Of a DNA stretch of 64,000 nucleotides, positions 55,191-64,000 are shown piece after piece. A program made the translations under genes and the position numbers. Source of the DNA: Acidithiobacillus ferridurans (GTDB lineage: Bacteria; Pseudomonadota; Gammaproteobacteria; Acidithiobacillales; Acidithiobacillaceae); assembly GCF_003966655.1 (NCBI RefSeq), contig NZ_AP018795.1:372001-436000 (forward strand), in the 5' to 3' direction. The notes beneath the pieces are model-generated. The model saw nothing but the letters and a program-made list of their open reading frames with translations. It made no database searches and was not told where the DNA came from. Positions within the stretch are counted from its first letter, which is position 1. Each line of letters begins with the position of its first letter.

Positions 55191-56726
55191 GTGGCGCAAG
55201 AGAGCCCGGCTTCACGTCTTACCATTACGGTCGCGGTCATGCTGGCGGTAGTCATGCAGGTGCTAGACCTGACCATTGTCAACGTAGCGCTGACCTACAT
55301 GCGCGGCTCCCTGCATGCCAACAGCGATCAGATCACCTGGGTGCTCACCAGTTACATGGTCGCCAATGTCATCATCCTGCCCCTTACCGGATTGCTGGTG
55401 GAACGCTATGGTCAACGTACCATCATGCTTTGGAGTGTGGTCGGCTTTGTGATTTCTTCCATGCTCTGCGGGCAGTCCCATGGTCTGGTGGAAATCGTGC
55501 TCTGGCGTTTCCTGCAAGGCATTTTTGGTGCTTCTCTGGCCCCCGTAGGGCAAACCATCATGCTCGGCGCCTACCCGTCTGACAAGCGTGGCCAGGCTAT
55601 GGCCATTCTCGGCATGGGCATCATGCTGGGTCCGATCCTGGGTCCTACCCTAGGTGGCTATCTGACGGACACGCTCAGTTGGCGCTGGGTGTTCTATGTG
55701 AATATTCCCTTTGGTATCCTCGCGTTCCTGCTCATGAGGACCATTCCCGACGGTGGCAAGATCACCACTCCCCGTCCAGTGGACTGGACAGGCTTCACGC
55801 TGATGGCCGTAGGGCTGGGCTGCCTGCAAGGCATGCTGAGCCTCGGTGATCAGGATAACTGGTTCAGCTCGCGGACCATCATCATCCTGACCATCTGCGC
55901 CATTTTGGGTATGCTTTTTTTCGTCTGGCGCTCTCTGAGCACATCCTATCCCGTAGTGGATTTGCGTCTGCTCAAAGACCGGAATCTGTCCATCGGCAGC
56001 ATGGGGATCGGTATATTTGGTCTCGCCCTCTTCGGAACCATGGTGATTCTGCCCATCATGCTGGAGGGTCTGATGCGCTATGAGGCATTTACCGCGGGAC
56101 TGGTGATGGCACCGCAGGGTATCGGTGCCATGATCGCCATGATGTTCGCGGGGCGCATGCTGGGACGCGGCGTCAATCCACGCAATATCGTGTTGGTGGG
56201 CATCGTTTTCGGAGCATTCGGCACTTATCTCACCACCCTCTACAATCTGGACATTAGCATGGCCTGGGTAATCTGGCCCAGTTTCATTCGCGGTATCGGT
56301 TTTGGCCTGGTGACAATCCCGCTCTTCACCCTGGCTTTTACGACCCTCAAGAAAGCCGAACAGGCGGAGGGCTCAGGCATTTTCAACCTGATGCGGACCT
56401 TGGGCGGAAGCATCGGTATCGCCATCGTTTCGACGGTGATGACTCAGGAAACACAGGTGGGCTGGAATCAGATGGGAGGGCTCATCAATCCGTTCAATCC
56501 CGCTTTTCACCGGTATCTTACGGCAGCAGGCCTGACTCCGGGGCCGACGACCTGGCAAGTGCTGGGTAACGTCGTCGTTTATGACCAGGCGAACATGCGC
56601 GGAACGCTGGACGCCTTCATGCTGGTTTTTTATGGATTTCTGGTTTTGATTCCGCTGATCATGTTCCTGAAGAGGCCACCTGGCAGCGCAGCAGGCGTGA
56701 CACAGGTAACGCACTTCGGCGAATGA
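55191..56726 (+). CDS. DHA2-family multidrug exporter (EmrB/QacA type)
   Basis: The 511-residue protein has 14 predicted helices. The DHA2 motifs are LDLTIVNVALTYMRGSL in helix 1, GQRTIMLWSVVGF after helix 2, and motif C GIMLGPILGPTLGGYLTDTLSWRWVFYVNIPFG (core block LGPILGPTLGGYL). It probably exports toxic organic compounds with proton influx, alone or with an EmrA-type adaptor not found here. GTG 55191 follows GAGAGGAG; the open frame upstream (from 55026) is not family-like. Confidence 0.87.
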   Translation: MAQESPASRLTITVAVMLAVVMQVLDLTIVNVALTYMRGSLHANSDQITWVLTSYMVANVIILPLTGLLVERYGQRTIMLWSVVGFVISSMLCGQSHGLVEIVLWRFLQGIFGASLAPVGQTIMLGAYPSDKRGQAMAILGMGIMLGPILGPTLGGYLTDTLSWRWVFYVNIPFGILAFLLMRTIPDGGKITTPRPVDWTGFTLMAVGLGCLQGMLSLGDQDNWFSSRTIIILTICAILGMLFFVWRSLSTSYPVVDLRLLKDRNLSIGSMGIGIFGLALFGTMVILPIMLEGLMRYEAFTAGLVMAPQGIGAMIAMMFAGRMLGRGVNPRNIVLVGIVFGAFGTYLTTLYNLDISMAWVIWPSFIRGIGFGLVTIPLFTLAFTTLKKAEQAEGSGIFNLMRTLGGSIGIAIVSTVMTQETQVGWNQMGGLINPFNPAFHRYLTAAGLTPGPTTWQVLGNVVVYDQANMRGTLDAFMLVFYGFLVLIPLIMFLKRPPGSAAGVTQVTHFGE

Positions 56727-56735
56727 AGGCCGGGT

Positions 56736-57686
56736 TCACCGGGCGGAGGTTCGCTCCAGATGCGGTACCGAAGGCAGCCACAGGGTGCGGGCGAAACCCC
56801 AGTCCAGTAACTTGAGGCTCTGCCAGGAAGCCCGCCAGAACCCGCGTCCTTCGTCACGGAAAGATGGTACGCCGAGAATCACCGCGATCAGGCGGATACC
56901 GTCCTGCGTGCCCGTAGCGACAAGGCAATGCCCTGCAGCGTCGGTATAGCCACTTTTCATTCCGGTGATAAACGGTACACGTCCCACCAACAAATTGGGA
57001 TTGGGGCTGGTGATACCCGCGTAGGTGAAGTTTTCATGCCGGAAAAAGGGCATGAACTGTGGGAACTGGGTCATGAGCGTGCGGGTGAGGACGGCCACAT
57101 CGTAAGGACTGGCCATGTTGTTAGGGTGCGGCAACCCATCGGGGTCATAGAAAGTGGTGGAAAGCATCCCGATCTTGCGCGCTGTTCGGTTCATCTCGGC
57201 AACAAAGGCAGGTACGCTGCCAGCTACCAGATGCGCCGCCTCCACGGCGGCGTCGTTGCCAGACGGAACCGTCATCCCTAGGATCATTTGTGCAATGGTA
57301 AAAGGCAGGCCAGGATGCATAAACATGCTGGACCCCCCCGTCTGCAGCGCCGCCCGGCAGGGCACAAAACGCTGGTTCAACTGCAGATGACCGCTGTCGA
57401 TATCCTTGAAGAGCAGATACAACGTCATCAGCTTGGTAATGCTGGCGATAGCGTAGGGCCGATAGGCATTTTTGGTGGCGATGATCGCGCCGGTATCGGC
57501 ATTCATCAAGATATAGGCACGCGCATCTATGGGTGGGAGGCCGCTCTGGGCCTCAGCGCGCGGTGTGCAAAATAGAAAAATCGCCACTAACGAAAGCAAG
57601 GGAAAGAGCCACCACCCTATGGAAGGGAAATATTTTACCGTCGAGGGTCCAAAATCTGTGTCGGGTACAGGAATGGAAGCCAGCAT
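56736..57686 (-). CDS. dacA: D-alanyl-D-alanine carboxypeptidase (peptidase S11, PBP5/6 type)
   Basis: The 316-residue enzyme trims stem pentapeptides of peptidoglycan in the periplasm. A hydrophobic N-terminal segment (about 23-42) serves as signal. The catalytic motifs are SITK (S-x-x-K), SGN (S-x-N) and KSG in TGMKSGYTDAAG in place of KTG. The usual C-terminal PBP5 domain and membrane helix seem absent, as the protein ends soon after the transpeptidase domain. ATG 57686 follows GGCGAGG. Confidence 0.85.
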   Translation of the reverse strand: MLASIPVPDTDFGPSTVKYFPSIGWWLFPLLSLVAIFLFCTPRAEAQSGLPPIDARAYILMNADTGAIIATKNAYRPYAIASITKLMTLYLLFKDIDSGHLQLNQRFVPCRAALQTGGSSMFMHPGLPFTIAQMILGMTVPSGNDAAVEAAHLVAGSVPAFVAEMNRTARKIGMLSTTFYDPDGLPHPNNMASPYDVAVLTRTLMTQFPQFMPFFRHENFTYAGITSPNPNLLVGRVPFITGMKSGYTDAAGHCLVATGTQDGIRLIAVILGVPSFRDEGRGFWRASWQSLKLLDWGFARTLWLPSVPHLERTSAR

Positions 57687-57853
57687 GGGAACACCTCGCC
57701 GCATCGGCTAAATCAGGTTCAAGTAATTTCTCAGGATGCTTTGATATTAGGCTATTTTTTCACGGTTGCCTATAGACCAACGCTCGACTCGGATGAATCC
57801 ATCCTACCAGCCCTATATGGAAGGTCATCCACAAACCATATAGACTGGTCGGT

Positions 57854-58615
57854 ATGATAATGCATGCCTCTCTGTCTTATGCCACGCTGATCCAAAATCC
57901 ATTGCTCTGGGCCATCGCGGGGGTGATCATCCTGGTCGCCTTTTATGTCCGCGCAGTGATCGGCTTTGGCTCCGGATTGATTTCGGTGGCACTGCTGACA
58001 CTGATCTTCCCCATCAAAGAAGTAGTGCCCGTAGTGCTGCTACTGGACCTGCTCGGTTCCGTGCTGCTCGGCGCCTATGACTTTCAGGAAATGCGCTGGC
58101 CGGAGTTACGCTGGCTGATTCCCGGCAGCCTGATCGGGCTGGCCTTCGGCTCCTTTATCCTCGCCGATACCAATGCCCAGAATCTTACTCGCTTTCTCGG
58201 CGTGTTCATTCTCGCCTACGTGGTTTATGCGCTGGTCATGAAGCCTGAGCGACTACCCCAGGTCGCCTTGCCCTGGGGAATGCCGCTGGGCATTTTCGGC
58301 GGGGTGGTGGGCAGTTTGTATGGCGGCGGGGGTCCGCCCATTGTCGCCTATCTGCAAATGCGCCATCTCGACAAACGCGCCTTTCGCGCCACGTTTCAAG
58401 GTATCGCCCTCACGGACAATATTCTGCGGGCTTTTATGTACATAGCGCTGGCCTTGCTGACCTGGCAACTGACGGTGGGTTTTCTCCTGCTGATTCCACC
58501 GGTGCTGCTCGGTTTGTGGACAGGTAATCGCTTGCATCTGCGCATCAATCAAAGGGCTTTTCTCATGGGGACTCTCGCGGTACTTGCGGTGGTCGGTTTG
58601 AAATATCTCATCTGA
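57854..58615 (+). CDS. TauE/SafE (TSUP) family membrane protein, second copy
   Basis: The 253-residue protein has about eight helices and two TSUP repeats: VRAVIGFGSGLISVALLTLIFP near residue 32 and GVVGSLYGGGGPPIVAYLQMRHLDKRAFRA near residue 155 (core block GGGGPPIVAYL). It is only distantly like the copy at 5427. Its substrate is unknown. The stop overlaps the region before the methyltransferase gene, so they may be co-transcribed. Confidence 0.82.
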   Translation: MIMHASLSYATLIQNPLLWAIAGVIILVAFYVRAVIGFGSGLISVALLTLIFPIKEVVPVVLLLDLLGSVLLGAYDFQEMRWPELRWLIPGSLIGLAFGSFILADTNAQNLTRFLGVFILAYVVYALVMKPERLPQVALPWGMPLGIFGGVVGSLYGGGGPPIVAYLQMRHLDKRAFRATFQGIALTDNILRAFMYIALALLTWQLTVGFLLLIPPVLLGLWTGNRLHLRINQRAFLMGTLAVLAVVGLKYLI

Positions 58616-58630
58616 ATGAGGGAGTGTGAC

Positions 58631-59638
58631 ATGGCGTTACGCAGCATGGATGAACTTCGGCAGCAGGCTCAGGGCGCATTATCCCTGAATATCGCTTTCA
58701 TTGGCGTCGTCAACGGGCTTTTTAGCACCCTCCATACTCTGGGCAACGCGGACAGCACAGCGCTGGCGGCCGCTGCCGGGATGGATACCGGCTACGTGCT
58801 GCGCTGGTGTGATGCCGCCTATGCGTTTGGCTGGCTGGAACTGTCCGATAGTGAGCAATGGCGACTGAGTGAGGATGGCAACAGCATGCGCCCGGAAGCC
58901 GAAAACAGCCGCGTTGGCGTAGCGGTAGGTGCCGTACTTTCTGCACACATGGCGGAGCGGGCGGCGGGTCTCATGCGCACGGGGGAGCGCCCCGGTGAAA
59001 AGGTGCTGGCCGAACGCGAAACTATTCTGCCCTGGTTTGGGCTGATGCTGGAGAACAATTTTCGCAAGACGTTCGAGGAGAAAATCTGCCCGGCCGTCCC
59101 CATCTTTGCCGAAGTCGATGCTCGCGGTGGGCTGGCGGTGGACCTGGGATGCGGCAATGGCTGGTATTTGCGGGCACTCGCCGCACGCTGCGGACATCTG
59201 CGTGGTCTGGGGCTGGATGGTTTCGCCGAAAACATCCGCCAAGCTACGGAAAAGGCCCAAAGCGAGGGTATTGCCGATCGCCTGCATTTTGATGAAGGTG
59301 ATATCCATCAGTTTTCCCTGCCAGAGCCCGCCGACCTCATCACCATGAATCGCGCCCTGCATCATGTCTGGGAAAACCGTGGTGAGATTTTTCAGCGACT
59401 GCACGCCAGCCTGAAACCTGAAGGCGCCATCGTCATCTGGGAGCCAGCCTGGCCGGACAATCACCGCGTGCTACGTGAGCCGCCGCTACGCGGCATGGCC
59501 TTTCAAAATCTGACCGAACACATACAGGGCAACCATTTCCTGCATCCGGAGGAAATTGCCGCAGCCCTCAGCGAGGCGGGATTGAAGCCAGAAATATTCC
59601 CCTTTGGCAGCGATGTCGTGGTGGTGGGCCGGGCGTAA
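58631..59638 (+). CDS. Class I SAM-dependent methyltransferase
   Basis: The 335-residue protein has an N-terminal helical domain resembling a winged helix (LRQQAQGALSLNIAFIGVVNGLF...AAAGMDTGYVLRWCDAAYAFGWLELSD), then the Rossmann fold: motif I VDLGCGNGWYLRALA, DGFAENIRQATEKA, FDEGDIHQFSLPEPADLITMNRALHHVWENR and IVIWEPAWPDN. This layout is that of small-molecule O- or N-methyltransferases. ATG 58631 follows GAGGGAG; an ATG 15 nt earlier overlaps the TSUP stop. Confidence 0.82.
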   Translation: MALRSMDELRQQAQGALSLNIAFIGVVNGLFSTLHTLGNADSTALAAAAGMDTGYVLRWCDAAYAFGWLELSDSEQWRLSEDGNSMRPEAENSRVGVAVGAVLSAHMAERAAGLMRTGERPGEKVLAERETILPWFGLMLENNFRKTFEEKICPAVPIFAEVDARGGLAVDLGCGNGWYLRALAARCGHLRGLGLDGFAENIRQATEKAQSEGIADRLHFDEGDIHQFSLPEPADLITMNRALHHVWENRGEIFQRLHASLKPEGAIVIWEPAWPDNHRVLREPPLRGMAFQNLTEHIQGNHFLHPEEIAAALSEAGLKPEIFPFGSDVVVVGRA

Positions 59639-59710
59639 GGCTCGGCCATTTCCAACACCATGTGCCGCCCATTGCATTACGGGGGAGTTGCCTTTATCCT
59701 ACGCGGCAAT

Positions 59711-59786
<76 letters not shown>

Positions 59787-59794
59787 AAATTCAG

Positions 59795-59824
59795 CGCCCA
59801 ACTGTTCTCAGTTGGGCGTTTTTA
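59795..59824 (+). terminator. Rho-independent terminator of tRNA-Ala
   Basis: CGCCCAACTG-TTCT-CAGTTGGGCG is a perfect 10-bp stem followed by TTTTT. The following 59825-60168 shows no gene. Confidence 0.9.
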
Positions 59825-60168
59825 TCTGTGCTTCCCGCATGACACGCAGGGTTCCCGGTCATTCTGCGTGTGCGACCAGGGGTCTGTGGCCTGGCGGGAA
59901 CATCCCCGGTTGCCCTCCGTTCCGCCCTCTCTTCTCTCGAAATCGGCGCTAACTTCTTCGCCTTGGCACACGCAGACTCCGGGAGACCTACTCCCATCTT
60001 CAGTACAACACCGCAACCTCGCGTTTGCGTTCGTAAAACACAACCGACGGGCGGCTAGGAATCCAGAACATGAAAACCAGCAAGGAATCGGGCTCATGCT
60101 TGGCAAGCGTCTCCCAACCAGCCGTTTTTGAGAAAACGTGGCATGCCATTGCGACGGCCCCATCGTCG

Positions 60169-60189
60169 TGATAACGTGACGTTATCACC
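60169..60189. promoter_or_regulatory. Operator palindrome of the VapBC operon
   Basis: GTGATAACG-TGA-CGTTATCAC is a perfect inverted repeat with 9-bp arms, 13 nt before the vapB start. It is the probable autoregulatory site of the VapB/VapC complex. Confidence 0.65.
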
Positions 60190-60202
60190 TCTGGAGATAG
60201 TT

Positions 60203-60439
60203 ATGCGTAAAGTCTTCCATACCAGCCAATTCATGGCAGGTAATTCACCTGCCGTCCGCATCCCTGTGAGCATGGCATTCCCGAAGCAGACCAAATTGGT
60301 CGTGATTCGAGAAGGAAACAGGCTCATCGTGGAGCCTGAAGAAGATTCGCTCGAATCGCTTCCGGCGCTGTTCGCTGCGCTGCGTCCGCAGCACACCGGC
60401 GAGCGCCCAGAGTTTGTCGAAACGGAAAGATCTTGGTGA
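60203..60439 (+). CDS. vapB: VapB-type antitoxin (AbrB/SpoVT fold)
   Basis: The 78-residue protein starts RKVFHTSQFMAGNSPAVRIPVSMAFPKQTKLVVIREGNRLIVEP (core block SPAVRIPVSMAF), the swapped-hairpin DNA-binding fold of AbrB-type VapB antitoxins, followed by an acidic toxin-binding tail. GGAGAT precedes ATG 60203. It overlaps vapC by 4 nt. Confidence 0.87.
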   Translation: MRKVFHTSQFMAGNSPAVRIPVSMAFPKQTKLVVIREGNRLIVEPEEDSLESLPALFAALRPQHTGERPEFVETERSW

Positions 60440-60828
60440 TACTGCGCTACTTGCTGGACACCAATATTTGCATCTACCTCATGAAGGAGCAGCCCGCATC
60501 AGTCATCCCGCGGTTCGCGGCCTGCAAGCCCGGTGAAATTGGGATCAGTTCGATCACCTGGGCTGAATTGTGCTGTGGCCTAGACGTGCATAACAGCCAA
60601 TTGGAAATGGCCACGCTCTTGGGCAGGCTGATCGTCAAGGATTTCGACGTGGATGCAGCGGCCCTCTTTGGAAAACTCTCCCGGCGCTTCCCAGCCAGAA
60701 AGAGCAGCTTTGACCGTATGATTGCCGCGCATGCTTTATCGCTGGGGGTCACGCTGGTGACCAACAACAGGGCCGATTTCGATCTCTATGCCGGTGCAGG
60801 ACTGGTCGTCGAGAACTGGGTGACATGA
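60436..60828 (+). CDS. vapC: VapC-type PIN-domain ribonuclease toxin
   Basis: The 130-residue toxin has the PIN residues in YLLDTNICIYLMK (D), SSITWAELCCGL (E), KSSFDRMIAAHAL (D) and LVTNNRADF (N/D). VapC toxins cleave initiator tRNA or 23S rRNA. GTG 60436 overlaps the vapB stop (GTGA); a TTG one codon earlier is possible. Confidence 0.9.
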   Translation: MILRYLLDTNICIYLMKEQPASVIPRFAACKPGEIGISSITWAELCCGLDVHNSQLEMATLLGRLIVKDFDVDAAALFGKLSRRFPARKSSFDRMIAAHALSLGVTLVTNNRADFDLYAGAGLVVENWVT

Positions 60829-61017
60829 TGGCGAAGTTGCACTTCCTGATCCTCAACGGGCCTTTTTGCCAGGCAAGTTTGGATCATATCCGCAGAAAGC
60901 CACACCAGGCGTCCCCGCGTAATCGACGAGGCGCAAGAAACCAGCGGCAGGTGGAGGTCGGGCTGACGCCTTCTATCCGATTCCGCCTGAACCATGAGAT
61001 ATCCCTTGCTCCAAACA

Positions 61018-64000
61018 TTACTCCAACGCCTTCCGCGCGTTGACAAAAATCTGCATCCAGGGTGTAGCCTCACCCCACTCCGGCGGCCGCCAGCTCATCT
61101 GCAGGCTACGCACGACCCGCTCCGGGTGCGGCATGAGGATAGACACTCGGCCGTCCTCATTACAGAGGCCGGTAACGCCTTGCGGGGAGCCGTTGGGATT
61201 GGCTGGATACTGCACTGCGGGCTGTCCCTGGGCATTCACAAAGCGCATGGTAACAGGCCCCCCTGAGCCAGGCTGATCCCCGGCGAAGTGCGCCCGCCCT
61301 TCGCCGTGGGCAATAACGATGGGCGCATAAGTGCCCGCCATACCCGCAAATAACAGCGACGGCGAATCCACGACCTCGACCATGGCCAACCGCGCTTCGA
61401 ACTGCTCCGAGCGATTGCGCGCAAAACGCGGCCAGTGCGCCGCGCCGGGGATAATGTCGCGCAGCTCCGCCAACATCTGACAGCCATTACAAACGCCCAG
61501 GGCGAGGCGCGAGGTATCGGCAAAGAAGGCGGCGAAATCGTCCCGCAGACGATCGTGGAAAAGGATCGATTTGGCCCAGCCCGCACCGGCGCCCAGCACA
61601 TCTCCGTAGGAAAAGCCGCCGCCAGCAGCCATTGCCTGGAAATCCGGTAAGCGATGACGACCGGCCGCAAGGTCGCTCATATGCACGTCCACGGCGGTAA
61701 AACCAGCACGATGGAAAGCCGCCGCCATCTCGATCTGGCCATTGACACCCTGTTCGCGGAGAATGGCCACACGGGGCTTGACCCCAGTTTGAATCATCGG
61801 CATCTGCGGGGTAAAAGACAGATGGGAAAACAACGGTGCGTCCTCGCTGGCCACCACAGCAAAAGCCTCCTGGGCGCAAAGCGGATCATCGCGCAGGGCC
61901 TGCATCCGGTTACTGGTCTCCGCCCAGACACGCAGTAGATCAGCGCCAGCTTCCTTCAGGACGGATTGGCCATCCTGCTGTATTTGTAAACGCCAGTGGT
62001 CGGCCTTTACCTGACCAATGACCTGCGCCCGTCCAGCGAGGCCGGCATCGGCAAAAATCTGCATCATTCGCTCGCGCTGGGCGGCTGGGGTCTGAATGAC
62101 CACCCCCGGTTCCTCGGCAAAGAGGAAGGACCAGCTATCCGCTCCCGAAGGCAGTTGAATGTCCGCTCCACAACGGCTGGCGAAAGACATTTCGCAGAGA
62201 GTCGCCCACAGACCACCGTCGGAGCGGTCATGGTAGGCCAGCACCAGTTCCTGCATGCGCAACACCTGCAATGCGGAGAACAGGCCGCGCAACCACTCGG
62301 GAGCATCCAGATCGGGCGTACTATCGCCCATCTGCCCCAAAGTCTGGGCCAGAATGGAAGCGCCGAGCCGGCCGCACCCCAAGTCCACCAGCCAGAGATC
62401 CGTATCGGGTTGAGCAGACCACTGGGGGGTCCAGCTCTTCCGCAAATCCGCCACTGGCGCGAAGGCCGAGATGATCACCGACAGGGGCGACACGACGGTC
62501 TTTTCCACGCCCTCCTCTCGCCAGATAGTGCGCATGGATAGGGAGTCTTTGCCCACCGGGATGGCAAGGTCCAGCGCCGGACAGAGTTCCAGTGCCGCCG
62601 CGCGTACCGCGTCATAGAGTGCCGCGTCTTCTCCCGGATGATCCGCCGCCGCCATCCAGTTGGCCGAGAGCTTGATATCTCCCAGCGCGGCCACATCGGC
62701 GGCAAAAAGATTGGTGAGGGCTTCGGCAATGGCCAGCCGGGCGCTGGCTGCAGGATTCAACACCGCCACCGGGGCACGTTCGCCGATGGCCATGGCCTCG
62801 CCGTGGTTATTCCAGAAGTCCGCTGCCGTAACGCCGCAATCGGCCACCGGCACCTGCCACGGCCCCACCATCTGGTCGCGGTGAATCAGGCCGCCGACAC
62901 TGCGGTCACCGATGGTGATCAGGAATTCCTTGCTGGCTACCGAAGGATGGCGCAGGACGGCATAGGCGGCAGCGCGCAGGTCGGCGCCGGACAGGTCCAG
63001 TGGCCGCAAATCGGGCCGCACATGCCGGCTGTCCCGCTCCATGCGCGGCGGGCAGCCCAGCAGGGCGCTGAGGGCCATATCCACCGGCCGGTCATGGAGC
63101 AGGGAATCCTCCAGAATCAGGGCATCCTCCGCCGTGGCTTCTCCCAGGACCGCACAGGGGCAGCGCTCGCGGGCGCAGATCTCCGTGAAACGCGGCAAGT
63201 CTGCTGCCGCCACGGCCAGCACATAACGCTCCTGCGCCTCATTACTCCAGATCTGCATGGGCGACATGGCCTGTTCTTCATTGGGTACCGCCCGCAGTTG
63301 CAAACGGCCTCCACGACCACCATCATGCAGCAACTCGGGAATGGCGTTGGAGAGCCCGCCCGCCCCGACATCATGGATGGACAAAATGGGGGAGTCCTCT
63401 CCCAGGGCAATACAGCGCTCGATCACTTCCTGGGCCCGGCGCTGCATTTCCGGATTGCCGCGCTGCACCGAGGCAAAATCCAGTTGCTCATCCCCTGCCC
63501 CGCTGGCCACACTGGATGCGGCGCCCCCCCCCAGACCGATGAGCATGGCCGGGCCGCCGATAACCAGCACCTTGGCGCCTTCCGGCAGGGGCTTCTTCTC
63601 CACCAGCGAGGGGCGAATCTGCCCCAGACCGCCGGCCAGCATGATGGGTTTGTGGTAGCCGCGGTGCAGCCCGTCCTGATCACATTCGAAGACCCGGAAA
63701 TAACCGGCAATGGCCGGGCGGCCGAATTCATTGTTGAAGGCCGCAGCACCCAGGGGGCCTTCGCGCATGATGTCCAGCGCCGAGCGGATACGCGCCGGCT
63801 TTCCGTAAGGATTCGACTCCCATGACTGGATATAGCCGGGAATCCGCAGATGCGATACCGAGAACCCAGTCAAACCGGCCTTGGGCTTGCCGCCCCGCCC
63901 GGTGGCGCCCTCATCGCGAATCTCGCCGCCACTGCCCGTAGCCGCTCCGGGAAAAGGCGAAATGGCCGTCGGATGGTTGTGGGTTTCCACCTTCATCAGA
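61018..64000 (-). CDS. purL: Phosphoribosylformylglycinamidine synthase, C-terminal three quarters
   Basis: PurL converts FGAR and glutamine to FGAM in purine synthesis. About 993 residues of an expected near-1,290 lie in the window; the 5' end is outside. The visible part starts at [33 protein letters not shown] (core block [19 protein letters not shown]), has the ATP site with LGGGAASSV and [17 protein letters not shown], a second PurL domain ([19 protein letters not shown]), and the C-terminal glutamine amidotransferase with nucleophile GVCNGCQML and the His/Glu pair in [10 protein letters not shown]. It is the large single-chain form. The rest of the pathway in view (purH, purD) is 50 kb away. 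Confidence 0.96.
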   Translation of the reverse strand, partial: LMKVETHNHPTAISPFPGAATGSGGEIRDEGATGRGGKPKAGLTGFSVSHLRIPGYIQSWESNPYGKPARIRSALDIMREGPLGAAAFNNEFGRPAIAGYFRVFECDQDGLHRGYHKPIMLAGGLGQIRPSLVEKKPLPEGAKVLVIGGPAMLIGLGGGAASSVASGAGDEQLDFASVQRGNPEMQRRAQEVIERCIALGEDSPILSIHDVGAGGLSNAIPELLHDGGRGGRLQLRAVPNEEQAMSPMQIWSNEAQERYVLAVAAADLPRFTEICARERCPCAVLGEATAEDALILEDSLLHDRPVDMALSALLGCPPRMERDSRHVRPDLRPLDLSGADLRAAAYAVLRHPSVASKEFLITIGDRSVGGLIHRDQMVGPWQVPVADCGVTAADFWNNHGEAMAIGERAPVAVLNPAASARLAIAEALTNLFAADVAALGDIKLSANWMAAADHPGEDAALYDAVRAAALELCPALDLAIPVGKDSLSMRTIWREEGVEKTVVSPLSVIISAFAPVADLRKSWTPQWSAQPDTDLWLVDLGCGRLGASILAQTLGQMGDSTPDLDAPEWLRGLFSALQVLRMQELVLAYHDRSDGGLWATLCEMSFASRCGADIQLPSGADSWSFLFAEEPGVVIQTPAAQRERMMQIFADAGLAGRAQVIGQVKADHWRLQIQQDGQSVLKEAGADLLRVWAETSNRMQALRDDPLCAQEAFAVVASEDAPLFSHLSFTPQMPMIQTGVKPRVAILREQGVNGQIEMAAAFHRAGFTAVDVHMSDLAAGRHRLPDFQAMAAGGGFSYGDVLGAGAGWAKSILFHDRLRDDFAAFFADTSRLALGVCNGCQMLAELRDIIPGAAHWPRFARNRSEQFEARLAMVEVVDSPSLLFAGMAGTYAPIVIAHGEGRAHFAGDQPGSGGPVTMRFVNAQGQPAVQYPANPNGSPQGVTGLCNEDGRVSILMPHPERVVRSLQMSWRPPEWGEATPWMQIFVNARKALE

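Noticed and set aside
62638-63825. 395-codon + strand open frame
   Set aside because: Antisense shadow of purL.

Overview
The window looks like a chromosomal segment of an acidophilic, autotrophic gammaproteobacterium-like organism, most plausibly an Acidithiobacillus or close relative. The reasons are the gene mix (two TauE/SafE-type anion exporters, a TIGR02186 protein, an Slp lipoprotein, cytochrome b561, OprB/OprD-type porins, many small stress genes), the GC-rich coding style, and a proteobacterial rpsU-yqeY-mutS2-dnaG-rpoD cluster followed by a CAU tRNA. This is inferred from gene content; no rRNA is present.

Layout. 1-6.9 kb: an OprB porin/PQQ-propeller pair, a decayed alpha-2-macroglobulin/PBP1C fusion, an ODP-type diiron protein with a roadblock protein, and a USP-TSUP-TIGR02186 operon. 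7-12.5 kb: purH-purD-tsaC-hemF-pyrD behind a possible attenuator. 12.7-19.1 kb: an apparent phosphate-starvation island with exbB-exbD-tonB-Tat phosphoesterase, an OmpR/PhoB-type regulator with a degenerate receiver, three matching PHO-box promoters, and two gutted outer-membrane receptor genes. 19.2-24.4 kb: accessory DNA with a helicase tail, a Phd/PIN toxin-antitoxin operon, a sugar transporter and an OprD-like porin separated by an IS5-type scrap. 24.4-28.3 kb: sixA, tRNA-Leu, slp, an EnvZ/OmpR-like pair, and a duplicated 64-bp terminator repeat. 28.3-38.7 kb: orn, a flavin monooxygenase/SDR/AurF-like diiron oxygenase cluster, pgm, ytxH, tRNA-Pro, mgtA, cytochrome b561 and a COG4705 protein. 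38.7-41.8 kb: MFS/LysR and gene remnants. 41.8-53.5 kb: housekeeping genes (rpoD, dnaG, mutS2, yqeY, rpsU, a second sigma factor, rdgB, rph, hemW). 53.5-64 kb: an orphan encapsulin-type ferritin, a pseudouridine synthase, a DHA2 exporter, a D,D-carboxypeptidase, TSUP and methyltransferase genes, tRNA-Ala, a VapBC module, and most of purL.

The most interesting part is 12.9-19.1 kb. Three promoters share contiguous 11-bp TGTCA-type repeats ending in CTGTCAYATTG, then 6 nt, then a -10 hexamer. They sit before exbB, before the regulator gene, and before a truncated secreted-protein gene. The intact genes suggest TonB-energised uptake coupled to a periplasmic phosphoesterase under a dedicated regulator whose receiver has lost its conserved lysine. 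The dedicated receptor seems to have been lost here, leaving promoter and signal peptide behind. Function is inferred from motifs and synteny only.
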